Positions 52,298 to 59,642 of a stretch of DNA of 64,000 nucleotides are shown one piece after another (the first letter of the stretch is position 1; each line of letters begins with the position of its first letter). Under the pieces are notes generated by a model. That model had not been told where the DNA came from and did no database searches. It worked only from the letters and a program-made list of their open reading frames with translations. This DNA is from Variovorax ginsengisoli. Lineage in GTDB: Bacteria; Pseudomonadota; Gammaproteobacteria; Burkholderiales; Burkholderiaceae_C. The translations under genes and the position numbers were made by a program. The stretch spans positions 30,627 through 94,626 of the forward strand of contig NZ_RCZJ01000008.1 in NCBI RefSeq assembly GCF_006438845.1, read 5' to 3'.

Positions 52298-53548
52298 TCA
52301 GTCGAACGAAAAGCCGAAGCCGACGCGCACGATGGCCTTGCTGCCGCCCGAGCCCCAGCCCACGCCGGCGTGCAGCGTGGTCTGGCCGTTGTCCGAGCGC
52401 TTGAGCACGTTGAAGCCGATGCCGGCCTGGCCGTTGTAGCCCGCCACCGCACCGCTCACGTGGTAGCGGCCCGGCTCCACCGGCGTCACCACCGCCATGG
52501 CGGCCGAAGCGGCGATACCACCGGAGAGCATCTTGGTGTTGCTGCTGACCTGGTCGGCCAGGTTGTTGATCCGGTTGTTCAGCGAGCCTGCGGTGGCGTT
52601 CAACTGGTTGACGTTCACTGCATCGGTGCCCGCCACACCGGCGGCCACGTTGTGCACCGTGACCGGGCCGGTCGAAGCGTTGTTGCCCAGCGTGACGCTG
52701 TTGTAGTTGACGCTGCCGTCGGGGTTGTTCTCGTACTTGACCGCGCTGTTGTCGATGTTGGTCACCGACGCCTGCACGCCCTTCAGCTGGCTCACGTTGA
52801 CCGCGTCGCTGTCGACCGTGCCCGCCGCCACGCCCGTGATCTGGCGGTACTGGCCATTGGCGGCGTCGCCCACCGACACAGCGGCCTGCGTGCTGGTGGT
52901 GCCGATCACCGCAGCCGTCTGCGCGGCGCTGGCGCCGGGCGGCACGTAGCCCGCCACACCGGCTGCCGTCGAGGCGACCGACCCAGCGCCCAATGCCACG
53001 CCGCCGACCTGGACCACGCTGCTGCCGGCACCGATCGCCACGCCCTGCGCCGCGGTGGCGCTGGCGCCCTGGCCGAGGGCCGTGCTGTCGGCGCCCGAGG
53101 CGACGGCGTTCGGGCCGACCGCGATGGCGTTGGCGCCGGTGGCGCCCGAGTTGGCCAGCGTCGAGTTACCGACCTGCGTCGAGTTGACGTGCATGTAGGG
53201 CGTCTCGTCGACGCTGACCCACTGGCCGTTCTTCCAGACCGCCATGCCCGCCTGCAAGCCATTCACGCCCGTGGTGGCGTTGGTGTTGTAGACCATCATG
53301 CCTTCGACCGGCACGTTGCCGCGCAGGCCCCAGGTGACCCGGTCGGTCACGGCGATGCGCGGCATGGACACGCCGCGGTCCGTGGCTTCGACTTCCAGCA
53401 TCGACCCCGGATTGATGGTGACCGGGTTGTCGCCGATCTTGACCTGCGCCGACGCCGCACCCGCGACGAGCAGCAGCACTGCGGCCGTGATCCGTGCACG
53501 GTGGGCGCGCAGCGCCTCGTTCCCAACCGACCGATATGTTCTGTTCAT
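52298..53548 (-). CDS. Short trimeric autotransporter adhesin 3 with atypical head, 416 residues
   Basis: A small type Vc protein. The N terminus MNRTYRSVGNEALRAHRARI is a degraded ESPR: the usual Trp is Gly and the GTWVAAS part is missing. The signal ends near GAASAQ (residue 35). Residues ~36-125 (VKIGDNPVTINPGSMLEVEA, MVYNTNATTGVNGLQAGMAV) are not a YadA head; they resemble the pattern of tail-fibre-like and other repeat-surface proteins. A few YadA repeats (GATGANAIAVGPNAVASGAD) lead into a stalk shared with TAA1/2 (residues ~167-317) and an anchor ending GFGFSFD. The start at ATG 53548 is chosen by alignment to the other ESPRs. Confidence 0.92.
   Translation of the reverse strand: MNRTYRSVGNEALRAHRARITAAVLLLVAGAASAQVKIGDNPVTINPGSMLEVEATDRGVSMPRIAVTDRVTWGLRGNVPVEGMMVYNTNATTGVNGLQAGMAVWKNGQWVSVDETPYMHVNSTQVGNSTLANSGATGANAIAVGPNAVASGADSTALGQGASATAAQGVAIGAGSSVVQVGGVALGAGSVASTAAGVAGYVPPGASAAQTAAVIGTTSTQAAVSVGDAANGQYRQITGVAAGTVDSDAVNVSQLKGVQASVTNIDNSAVKYENNPDGSVNYNSVTLGNNASTGPVTVHNVAAGVAGTDAVNVNQLNATAGSLNNRINNLADQVSSNTKMLSGGIAASAAMAVVTPVEPGRYHVSGAVAGYNGQAGIGFNVLKRSDNGQTTLHAGVGWGSGGSKAIVRVGFGFSFD
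52599..53050 (-). repeat. TAA stalk repeat, copy C (in TAA3, partial)
   Basis: About 450 bp matching the anchor-proximal half of copies A and B with no net gaps relative to copy A. Homology stops abruptly near 53050, where the TAA3 sequence turns to its own repeats. Confidence 0.82.
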
Positions 53549-53629
53549 GATGTTCACCCGTTGATTTCAGTTGAAGGCCACGGCAAAACATTGGTGATTG
53601 CTCTGGGCCCGACTCCCTGTCACGGGCCG

Positions 53630-53641
53630 GATGGTGTCGAG
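53630..53641 (-). promoter_or_regulatory. -35-like element of TAA3 promoter
   Basis: Minus strand CTCGACACCATC followed by CGGCCC, 82-93 bp before the TAA3 ATG. Third copy of the element. Confidence 0.55.
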
Positions 53642-53665
53642 CCGTCGCCCTCCATCGGCGGACAT

Positions 53666-53684
53666 GCGAGGGTTGGCGAGATTC
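53666..53684 (-). promoter_or_regulatory. Putative regulator box of TAA3
   Basis: Plus-strand GCGAGGGTTGGCGAGATTC, with the same 10-bp-spaced GCGAG half-sites. It begins 36 bp from the -35-like element, exactly as in the other two promoters. Confidence 0.6.
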
Positions 53685-53795
53685 GGCGCACAAGTGAGCG
53701 TGAAAGTGCTACTTAGTTGGCGCATCGCGCAGCGACTGGCGAAAACAAAAGGCTGGGAGTGCGCGACGAAACCCATCACAAAGTTCACGCACCCA

Positions 53796-53814
53796 TCGAG
53801 AATTCGCGAGATTC
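53796..53814 (+). promoter_or_regulatory. Putative regulator box upstream of the response-regulator gene
   Basis: TCGAGAATTCGCGAGATTC. Aligned with the TAA3 box it differs at four positions; the TTCGCGAGA core is the same as in the TAA1 and TAA2 boxes. It lies 37-55 bp before the regulator ATG, too close for the TAA-type layout, so it could act as an autoregulatory site. Confidence 0.55.
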
Positions 53815-53850
53815 GTCGGCAAATGAGAACTTATCAACGACATTCGGATC

Positions 53851-54606
53851 ATGCGCATCGCTGTACTCGAAGACGACGTCCATCAACGGGCCCAGGTGGT
53901 CCGTGCTCTCAACCAGCATCTCGGGCTGCCTGAGGAGACGATCACGGTCGTGCCTTTCGACAAGGGGGAGTCACTGCGGCGCGCGCTCCGGCTCGACACT
54001 TTCGATCTCCTGGTTCTCGACTGGAGCGTGGACGACCTCGACGGCATCGACCTGCTGCGCTGGCTGCGCGACTACCAGAAGGACAGCACGCCGGTGCTCA
54101 TGCTCAGCGCCCACGGCGCCGAACGGCACGTGGCCGAAGCGCTGGACCTCGGCGCCGACGATTACGTCGTGAAGCCGTTCCGTTTGGTCGAGCTGTGCGC
54201 GCGCGTCCGGCGCCTGCTCACGCGCCGGCACCCGGCCACCGCAGCCGTCGGTGCGACGCGCGCGGTGCCGACGCAGGAGCGCTTCGGCTCCTGGACCTTC
54301 GACCGCAGCCTGCTGAGCGTGACGCTCGCGCAGGCGGAGACACCGCCCGTGGTGCTCAGCGATCGCGAATTCCGAATGGCGCTGGCGCTGTTCCGGCACA
54401 TCGGCAAGCCGGTCTCGCGCACGTACCTGCTGGAGAACGCCAGCCATCGCGGCGAAATTCTTTCGTCGCGCGCACTCGACAGCCACATCTACCGGTTGCG
54501 CACCAAGCTCGGCCTGCACCCGGACAACGGCGTCCAGTTGCAGACGGTGTACGGGCAAGGTTATCGGCTCGAGTGGGCGCTGCCCGCGTCCGAGCCCGGT
54601 CTCTGA
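53851..54606 (+). CDS. OmpR-family response regulator of the adhesin locus
   Basis: 251 residues. The receiver domain has VLEDD, the phosphoacceptor Asp57 in LLVLDWSVDDLDG, Ser in MLSAHG and Lys in VVKPFRLVEL. The winged-helix domain (LSDREFRMALALFRHIGKPVSRTYLLEN, SRALDSHIYRLRTKLGL) ends in QTVYGQGYRLEW. It is divergent from TAA3 and followed after 28 bp by its CHASE2 kinase. Four 19-bp direct-repeat boxes in the locus, all in front of the TAA genes and this gene, are the likely targets; binding itself is inference. Confidence 0.93.
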   Translation: MRIAVLEDDVHQRAQVVRALNQHLGLPEETITVVPFDKGESLRRALRLDTFDLLVLDWSVDDLDGIDLLRWLRDYQKDSTPVLMLSAHGAERHVAEALDLGADDYVVKPFRLVELCARVRRLLTRRHPATAAVGATRAVPTQERFGSWTFDRSLLSVTLAQAETPPVVLSDREFRMALALFRHIGKPVSRTYLLENASHRGEILSSRALDSHIYRLRTKLGLHPDNGVQLQTVYGQGYRLEWALPASEPGL

Positions 54607-54634
54607 ACCGCCGAGCTCATCGACTGCCCACCGC

Positions 54635-57031
54635 ATGCGCCGCCGTTTCCTCTTCGAGTGGCTGCTGATGGCGTTGCTGCTGCCGCTCGCCATGCTGTGG
54701 CTCGGCGAGCGCCCAGGCCTCGTCGAGGCCGACCGCGCGGTCTACGACGAGCTGATGCGCGGCGACCGTCGCGCCGCCCCGTCGCCGGACCTCGTGATCG
54801 TCGGCATCGACGAGCGCAGCATCGCCGCGCTGGGGCCCTGGCCGTGGTCGCGCACGCTGCACGCGCAACTGCTCGAGCAGCTGGCGCCGCACGCGCCACG
54901 CAGCGTGCTGTTCAACGTCTTCTTCGACACGCCCGGTCCGCCGGAAGACGATGCACGGCTGGCCGCGGCCATGGCCGGGCTGCCGGTCTACCTGCCCATG
55001 GACCTCGCGCCTCTGCCCGCGACGGCGTCCGTGCCGGGCCTGGCGCCGCCACGCCCCGGCTTCGCCACGCCGGTCCCCGCACTGGCGCGGGCCGCGCACG
55101 GGCTGGGCCACGTCAACGCCACGGCCGACAGCGACGACCGTGTGCGAACGCTCTACCGCTACGAGGGCACCGAGACGCGTCTGGCGCCCTACGTCGGACT
55201 TCTCATCGCGTCGGGCGCACAGGACGCCGCGCCGGCGCAGCCGGACTTCGCCCGGGATGCCGCCTGGACGCGGTTGTCGCGCTTCGGCTTCCGTCTGGCC
55301 GGGCCGGCGGGCAGCTACCGCACCGTGTCGTACATCGATGTGCTGCTCGGCAGCGTGCCGCCCGCCACGTTCGCAGGCAAGACGCTGCTCGTGGGCGCGG
55401 TGGCGGACTCGCGCCTGAACGACCAGCTGGCGGTGATGGGCGCGGGTGCCAAGGCCGCCGGCTTGCCGGGCGTGGAGGTGCATGCCAACGCGATCGACGT
55501 GCTGATGCAGGGGCGCGCGATCGAGTTCCCCAGCGGCACCCAGCGCTGGCTGTGGTTGGCGCTGCCGATCTGGGCCGCGCTCGCGGCCTTCATGCTGAGC
55601 GCGCGCTATGCCGCAGTCAGCGCCTTGGCGCTGGCGCTGCTGATGGCCGGCCTGGGCGCCGTGGCGCTGCGCGAAGCGCGCGTGGCCTTGCCCATTGCCA
55701 CGCCGCTCGCCGGGATCGCGGCGGCGTACCTGCTGTGGAGCTGGCGCAGGCTCGCCGCCCTGCTGCACTTCTTTCGCCAGCGCGTGGATGCGCTCAATGC
55801 GGTTCCGTCGGGCGCTTTCGAGCCGGTGGTTGCGCCGGCACCGCCCGCCATCGACGCGATCGAGCAGCGCACCCGTGCGCTCGACCGTGCCATCGATCGC
55901 CTGGTGACGCTGCAGTCGATGCTCAGGCAAAGCGTGGCGCTCATGCCCGCGGCCGTGCTGATCTGCCGCGACGACGGCCAGATCGGCCAGAGCAATGCGG
56001 CGGCGCAGGCCCTGCTGATGCAGGCGAGCCCGAACGGCGGCCGCCTGCGCGAGCAACGCACCGGCGACGCCACGGACCCGCTGGCGGGGCGCGCTTTGTT
56101 TGCGCTGCTCGCCGCCCTGCCGCGAACCGACGTGGGCGCCGCAGCCGGCGCGGCGCCGTCGCCGCTGCCGGGTGTCTGGCACGACGCGATGACCGGCGAA
56201 TACGCCACACCGGCCGGCGACGTCTTCAGGCTGCACGCAGTCCCGCTGGGGACGGACGGCTCGCGCACCGCGCCACATTGGATCGTGGTGCTGCACGCGC
56301 TGACCGCCGAGCGCCGCGCCCAGCGAGAGCGCGAGGAGCTGTTCGCCTTCTTCTCGCACGACCTTAGGGCGCCGCAGGTGTCGATCCTGAGCCTGTTGGC
56401 GCTCCATGCCGACGGCGACCCCGCTACGGACACGCCGGCGCTGCGGCACGGCGTGGCGCAGGCGGTACAGCGCACGCTGGCGATGGCCGACGGTTTCATG
56501 ACCATGATGGAAGCCGAGTCGAACGCATACCGGCTGGCCGCCGTACCGCTTGGTGCCGTTGCGATGGACGCGATGGATGCCGTGTGGGCCGACGCCCAAC
56601 GTCGCGGGGTCGTCCTCAAGCCACCGCTGAGCGACGAGGCCGGCTGCGTGATGGCCGACGGCGCCTTGCTGGCACGCGCGCTGCGCAACCTGCTGGACAA
56701 CGCGATCCGCCACAGCGCCTCAGGCAGCGAGATCCACGTGTGTCTGGCGGCGCTGCCGGATGCGGCTGGCCGGCCGGGCGAACTGCTGCTGTCGATCCGC
56801 GACGAAGGCGAAGGCATGGACGCCGAGCGCCTCTCGCGCGCGCGCGAAGCCGGCCATCGACGCACCCGCAGCGCCACGGTGCCCGGCTGGGGCATCGGGC
56901 TCGCGGTGGTCAATACGGTGATCACACGGCACGGCGGCTGGGTCGAGGTGAGCAGCCGGCCCGGCGCAGGCACCACGTTTCTGATCGGCCTGCCGCAGTG
57001 CGCGGACGAGTCCGACGCAGAGGAAGCCTAG
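54635..57031 (+). CDS. CHASE2 sensor histidine kinase of the adhesin locus
   Basis: A 798-residue inner-membrane kinase. TM1 is at residues ~7-24. A large periplasmic CHASE2 domain spans ~30-300 (LVIVGIDERSIAALGPWPWSR, VEVHANAIDVLMQ). Three closely spaced TMs lie at ~307-375. A charged helical linker precedes a PAS-like segment (VALMPAAVLICRDDGQIGQSNAAA). The phosphoacceptor motif is FFSHDLRAPQVSILSLL with His575, followed by an HATPase domain with N box NLLDNAIRHS, G1 RDEGEGM and G2 GWGIGLAVVNTV. The CHASE2 ligand is unknown. The start at ATG 54635 keeps the first TM. The stop overlaps the convergent small-protein gene by four bases. Confidence 0.92.
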   Translation: MRRRFLFEWLLMALLLPLAMLWLGERPGLVEADRAVYDELMRGDRRAAPSPDLVIVGIDERSIAALGPWPWSRTLHAQLLEQLAPHAPRSVLFNVFFDTPGPPEDDARLAAAMAGLPVYLPMDLAPLPATASVPGLAPPRPGFATPVPALARAAHGLGHVNATADSDDRVRTLYRYEGTETRLAPYVGLLIASGAQDAAPAQPDFARDAAWTRLSRFGFRLAGPAGSYRTVSYIDVLLGSVPPATFAGKTLLVGAVADSRLNDQLAVMGAGAKAAGLPGVEVHANAIDVLMQGRAIEFPSGTQRWLWLALPIWAALAAFMLSARYAAVSALALALLMAGLGAVALREARVALPIATPLAGIAAAYLLWSWRRLAALLHFFRQRVDALNAVPSGAFEPVVAPAPPAIDAIEQRTRALDRAIDRLVTLQSMLRQSVALMPAAVLICRDDGQIGQSNAAAQALLMQASPNGGRLREQRTGDATDPLAGRALFALLAALPRTDVGAAAGAAPSPLPGVWHDAMTGEYATPAGDVFRLHAVPLGTDGSRTAPHWIVVLHALTAERRAQREREELFAFFSHDLRAPQVSILSLLALHADGDPATDTPALRHGVAQAVQRTLAMADGFMTMMEAESNAYRLAAVPLGAVAMDAMDAVWADAQRRGVVLKPPLSDEAGCVMADGALLARALRNLLDNAIRHSASGSEIHVCLAALPDAAGRPGELLLSIRDEGEGMDAERLSRAREAGHRRTRSATVPGWGIGLAVVNTVITRHGGWVEVSSRPGAGTTFLIGLPQCADESDAEEA

Positions 57032-57444
57032 AAGCGGAAGTCGAGCGTGCGCGGCGTGCTGCCGATGCTCACCGTCTGGCGCTTGCTGACGCCTTCGCTG
57101 GTGGCTTCAACGGTGTAGTTGCCCGCAGGCAGGTCGATCAAACAGACCGGACCGCCGGCACGCAGGCTCAGCGCCGAGGCGCCGCTGGCGTCGGTCAACT
57201 TGACCGCCACGTCGGCGAGGTAGCCGCCGTCGGGCCGTGCGAACAGCAGCGACAGCGGGTGCGACTTCATCGCCGCACGCATCGCCGTGGATTCGTCGGA
57301 GCCGATGCCGCCGCAGGCGTAGCGCGCGGCGCCCTCGCCCTGCATGGGTGGCACCTGGGCCAGCGCAGCGGAACCGGCGCACAGGGCCGCCATTGCAAGG
57401 AGGCCGCGGGCGGCAAAGAGCGAGGGACGCGAAGAATGGAACAT
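57028..57444 (-). CDS. Small secreted protein with a carboxypeptidase-regulatory-like beta domain
   Basis: 138 residues from ATG 57444 (MFHSSRPSLFAARG); the GTG nine codons upstream is less likely. The signal peptide ends near AALAQ. The mature chain contains ARYACGGIGSDESTAMRAAM and then YLADVAVKLTDASGASALSLRAGGPVCLIDLPAGNYTVEAT, the pattern of a carboxypeptidase regulatory-like or DUF-type Ig fold. Two cysteines could form a disulfide. Function unknown. It converges on the CHASE2 kinase gene and overlaps its stop codon. Confidence 0.75.
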   Translation of the reverse strand: MFHSSRPSLFAARGLLAMAALCAGSAALAQVPPMQGEGAARYACGGIGSDESTAMRAAMKSHPLSLLFARPDGGYLADVAVKLTDASGASALSLRAGGPVCLIDLPAGNYTVEATSEGVSKRQTVSIGSTPRTLDFRF

Positions 57445-57553
57445 GGAAAGCTTTCGTCGAACTGGGATCACCCCAGCTTGAAGTGGGCACGACGCACACC
57501 GCGTCGGCGTGCGACGCCGTCGGCTGTCCGTCCTGGCCGTCGAAACGGCCGGT

Positions 57554-58783
57554 TCAGCTCGGCCGCAAGGCAGCGTCGAGCAGTTCTACCCAGTGCTTCA
57601 CCGGCGTGGCGCTGCCACTCTGAAGGTGCGTGATGCAGCCGATGTTGGCCGACACGATGGTGCTCGGCTGCAGCTGGTTCAGGTGGCCCAGCTTGCGGTC
57701 GCGCAGCGGGTACGCGAGCTCGGGCTGCAGCACCGAATAAGTGCCGGCCGATCCGCAGCACAGGTGCGCCTCGCTCTTCGCCACCTGCACGTCGAAGCCG
57801 AGCGCGCGCAGGTTGACTTCGACGCCGTTGCGCAGCTTTTGGCCGTGCTGCAGCGTGCAGGGCGGGTGGTAGGCCACGACGCCGGGCGACGCCTTCACGC
57901 GGTCCTTCAGCACCGGCACCAGCTCGGGCAGCAGCTCGCTCAGATCGCGCGTGAGCGCGCTGATGCGTGCGGCCTTCAGCGCATAGGCCGGCTCGTCGCG
58001 CAGCAGGTGGCCGTATTCGCGCACCGTCACGCCGCAGCCCGACGCGTTCATGACGATGGCTTCAACGGCGTCGCGCTCGACCATCGGCCACCAGGCGTCG
58101 ATGTTGGCGCGCATGTGCGCCTTGCCGCCCTCGTGGTCGTTGAGGTGGAACTTGACCGCGCCGCAGCATCCGGCCTCGGACGCGATCACGGTCTCGATGC
58201 CCGCGGCGTCGAGCACGCGCGCGGTCGCACTGTTGATGTTGGGCATCATCGACGGCTGCACGCAGCCGGCCAGCATCAGCACCTTGCGCGCATGCGATCG
58301 CGTCGGCCAGGCACCGGCGTCCTGCCGCGCAGGCACCTTGGCCCGGAGCTTCTCGGGCAGCAGGCCGCGCACCGACTGGCCCAGCTTCATTGCCGGACCG
58401 AACAGCGGTGATGGCAGCGCCTCCTTCAGCAGCCAGCGCGTGGCCGACTCCACCGGCGGGCGCGGCACCTTCTGATCGACGATCTTGCGGCCGATGTCGA
58501 CCAGGTGCCCATACTGCACGCCGCTCGGGCAGGTGGTCTCGCAGTTGCGGCAGGTCAGGCAGCGGTCGAGGTGCAACTGGGTCGAGCGCGTCGGTTCTTT
58601 GCCCTCCAGCACTTGCTTGATCAGGTAAATGCGGCCGCGCGGGCCGTCGAGCTCGTCGCCGAGCAGCTGGTAGGTCGGGCAGGTGGCGGTGCAGAAGCCG
58701 CAGTGCACGCACTTGCGCAGGATGGCTTCGGCCTCGCGGCCGTCGGCGGTGCCCTGAAATTCGGGGGCGAGTTCGGTTTGCAT
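57554..58783 (-). CDS. glcF: Glycolate oxidase iron-sulfur subunit
   Basis: 409 residues. Two 4Fe-4S ligand sets, CVHCGFCTATCP and CLTCRNCETTCP, occupy the N-terminal third. Two CCG-type motifs (EAGCCGAVKFHLND and HLCCGSAGTYSV) in the C-terminal half are typical of GlcF and heterodisulfide-reductase-like subunits. With GlcD and GlcE it oxidises glycolate to glyoxylate and passes electrons to the quinone pool. It follows a DUF1275 gene by 36 bp and is the last gene of the presumed operon. Confidence 0.95.
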   Translation of the reverse strand: MQTELAPEFQGTADGREAEAILRKCVHCGFCTATCPTYQLLGDELDGPRGRIYLIKQVLEGKEPTRSTQLHLDRCLTCRNCETTCPSGVQYGHLVDIGRKIVDQKVPRPPVESATRWLLKEALPSPLFGPAMKLGQSVRGLLPEKLRAKVPARQDAGAWPTRSHARKVLMLAGCVQPSMMPNINSATARVLDAAGIETVIASEAGCCGAVKFHLNDHEGGKAHMRANIDAWWPMVERDAVEAIVMNASGCGVTVREYGHLLRDEPAYALKAARISALTRDLSELLPELVPVLKDRVKASPGVVAYHPPCTLQHGQKLRNGVEVNLRALGFDVQVAKSEAHLCCGSAGTYSVLQPELAYPLRDRKLGHLNQLQPSTIVSANIGCITHLQSGSATPVKHWVELLDAALRPS

Positions 58784-58819
58784 GGTGGAGCGTCTCGTTC
58801 TTTTTTCGATTGTCGGCCA

Positions 58820-59632
58820 CTAGGGTGGCGGCACCGGTGCGTGGGGCGATCGACCGAAGCGCCGCGCCATCGAGCCGAGCAGCGTCTGCAGATAGACCGA
58901 GCGGCGCAGGTCGCGCCGAAACGGCGGCAGCGACAGGGCCAGCAGCAGCGACGCCAGCGGCACCACCCAGACGAACCCGACGTACTTGAAACCCGCCGCA
59001 CCCACCAATCCACCCGCGATGAACATGAGCAGCAGGCTGGCGTAGAGCCGCAGCGCCGAACGGTTGGCCTGCACCCGCAGCGCTGCGGGCGTCTCGCGCG
59101 GGTTGCGGAAGGCCAGCCGGCCGAGTTCCAGGCCCAGGTCGGTGATGTGGCCGGTCATGTGGGTGGTGCGCATCTTGCCGTTCGACATGCTCGAGCTCAG
59201 GCCGTTCTGCAGGCCCATGATGTACGACAGCAGCAGCACGGTAAGCGGCACCGCGAACAGCGTCGGCCAGGTCAGCGTGATGGCGCCCAGCAGGCCGAAG
59301 ACCAGCAGCAGCGCGGCTTCGAGCATCAGCGGCATGGCGAAGGCGCTGCGTAGTCGATGGCGGCGCGCCCAGTGCACGATCACCGCCGTGGTCGCCGCGC
59401 CCACGACGAAGGCCAGCAGCGCACCGAGGGCACCGAGCAGCAAGGGCATGCTGCCGAGGACGAGGCCGTCGGCCAGCTGCGACGCGAAGCCCGACATGTG
59501 CGAGGTGTACATGTGCACCACCAGCAGGCCTCCGGCGTTCACTGCGCCGGCATTGAAGGCCAGCAGCAGGCCGAACATGCGATCGACCGAGGGTGTTCGA
59601 TGCTGGCCGGTGAGGTGGAGCAGGCGGCGCAT
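58820..59632 (-). CDS. DUF1275/YoaK family membrane protein
   Basis: A 270-residue inner-membrane protein with about six TM segments. FAFNAGAVNAGGLLVVHMYTSHMSG-like sequence near residue 30 (read as LLAFNAGAVNAGGLLVVHMY) and LQNGLSSSMSNGKMRTTHMTGHITDLGLELG are the family signatures. Function is unknown. It is embedded between glcE (10 bp upstream) and glcF (36 bp downstream) on the same strand, so it is co-transcribed with the glycolate oxidase subunits. ATG 59632 is used; the open frame continues into glcE. Confidence 0.87.
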   Translation of the reverse strand: MRRLLHLTGQHRTPSVDRMFGLLLAFNAGAVNAGGLLVVHMYTSHMSGFASQLADGLVLGSMPLLLGALGALLAFVVGAATTAVIVHWARRHRLRSAFAMPLMLEAALLLVFGLLGAITLTWPTLFAVPLTVLLLSYIMGLQNGLSSSMSNGKMRTTHMTGHITDLGLELGRLAFRNPRETPAALRVQANRSALRLYASLLLMFIAGGLVGAAGFKYVGFVWVVPLASLLLALSLPPFRRDLRRSVYLQTLLGSMARRFGRSPHAPVPPP

Positions 59633-59642
59633 GGCGGCGGCG

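Larger units (their letters stand above)
53549..53850. other. 302-bp divergent promoter region between TAA3 and the response regulator
   Basis: Carries two copies of the 19-bp box (one for TAA3, one for the regulator), the TAA3 -35-like element and the leaders of both genes. No gene is seen. Confidence 0.8.

Noticed and set aside
53605..53630. GGGCCC ... GGGCC pairs near the TAA3 promoter as an operator
   Set aside because: Not found in the TAA1 or TAA2 promoter regions; most likely chance in GC-rich DNA.
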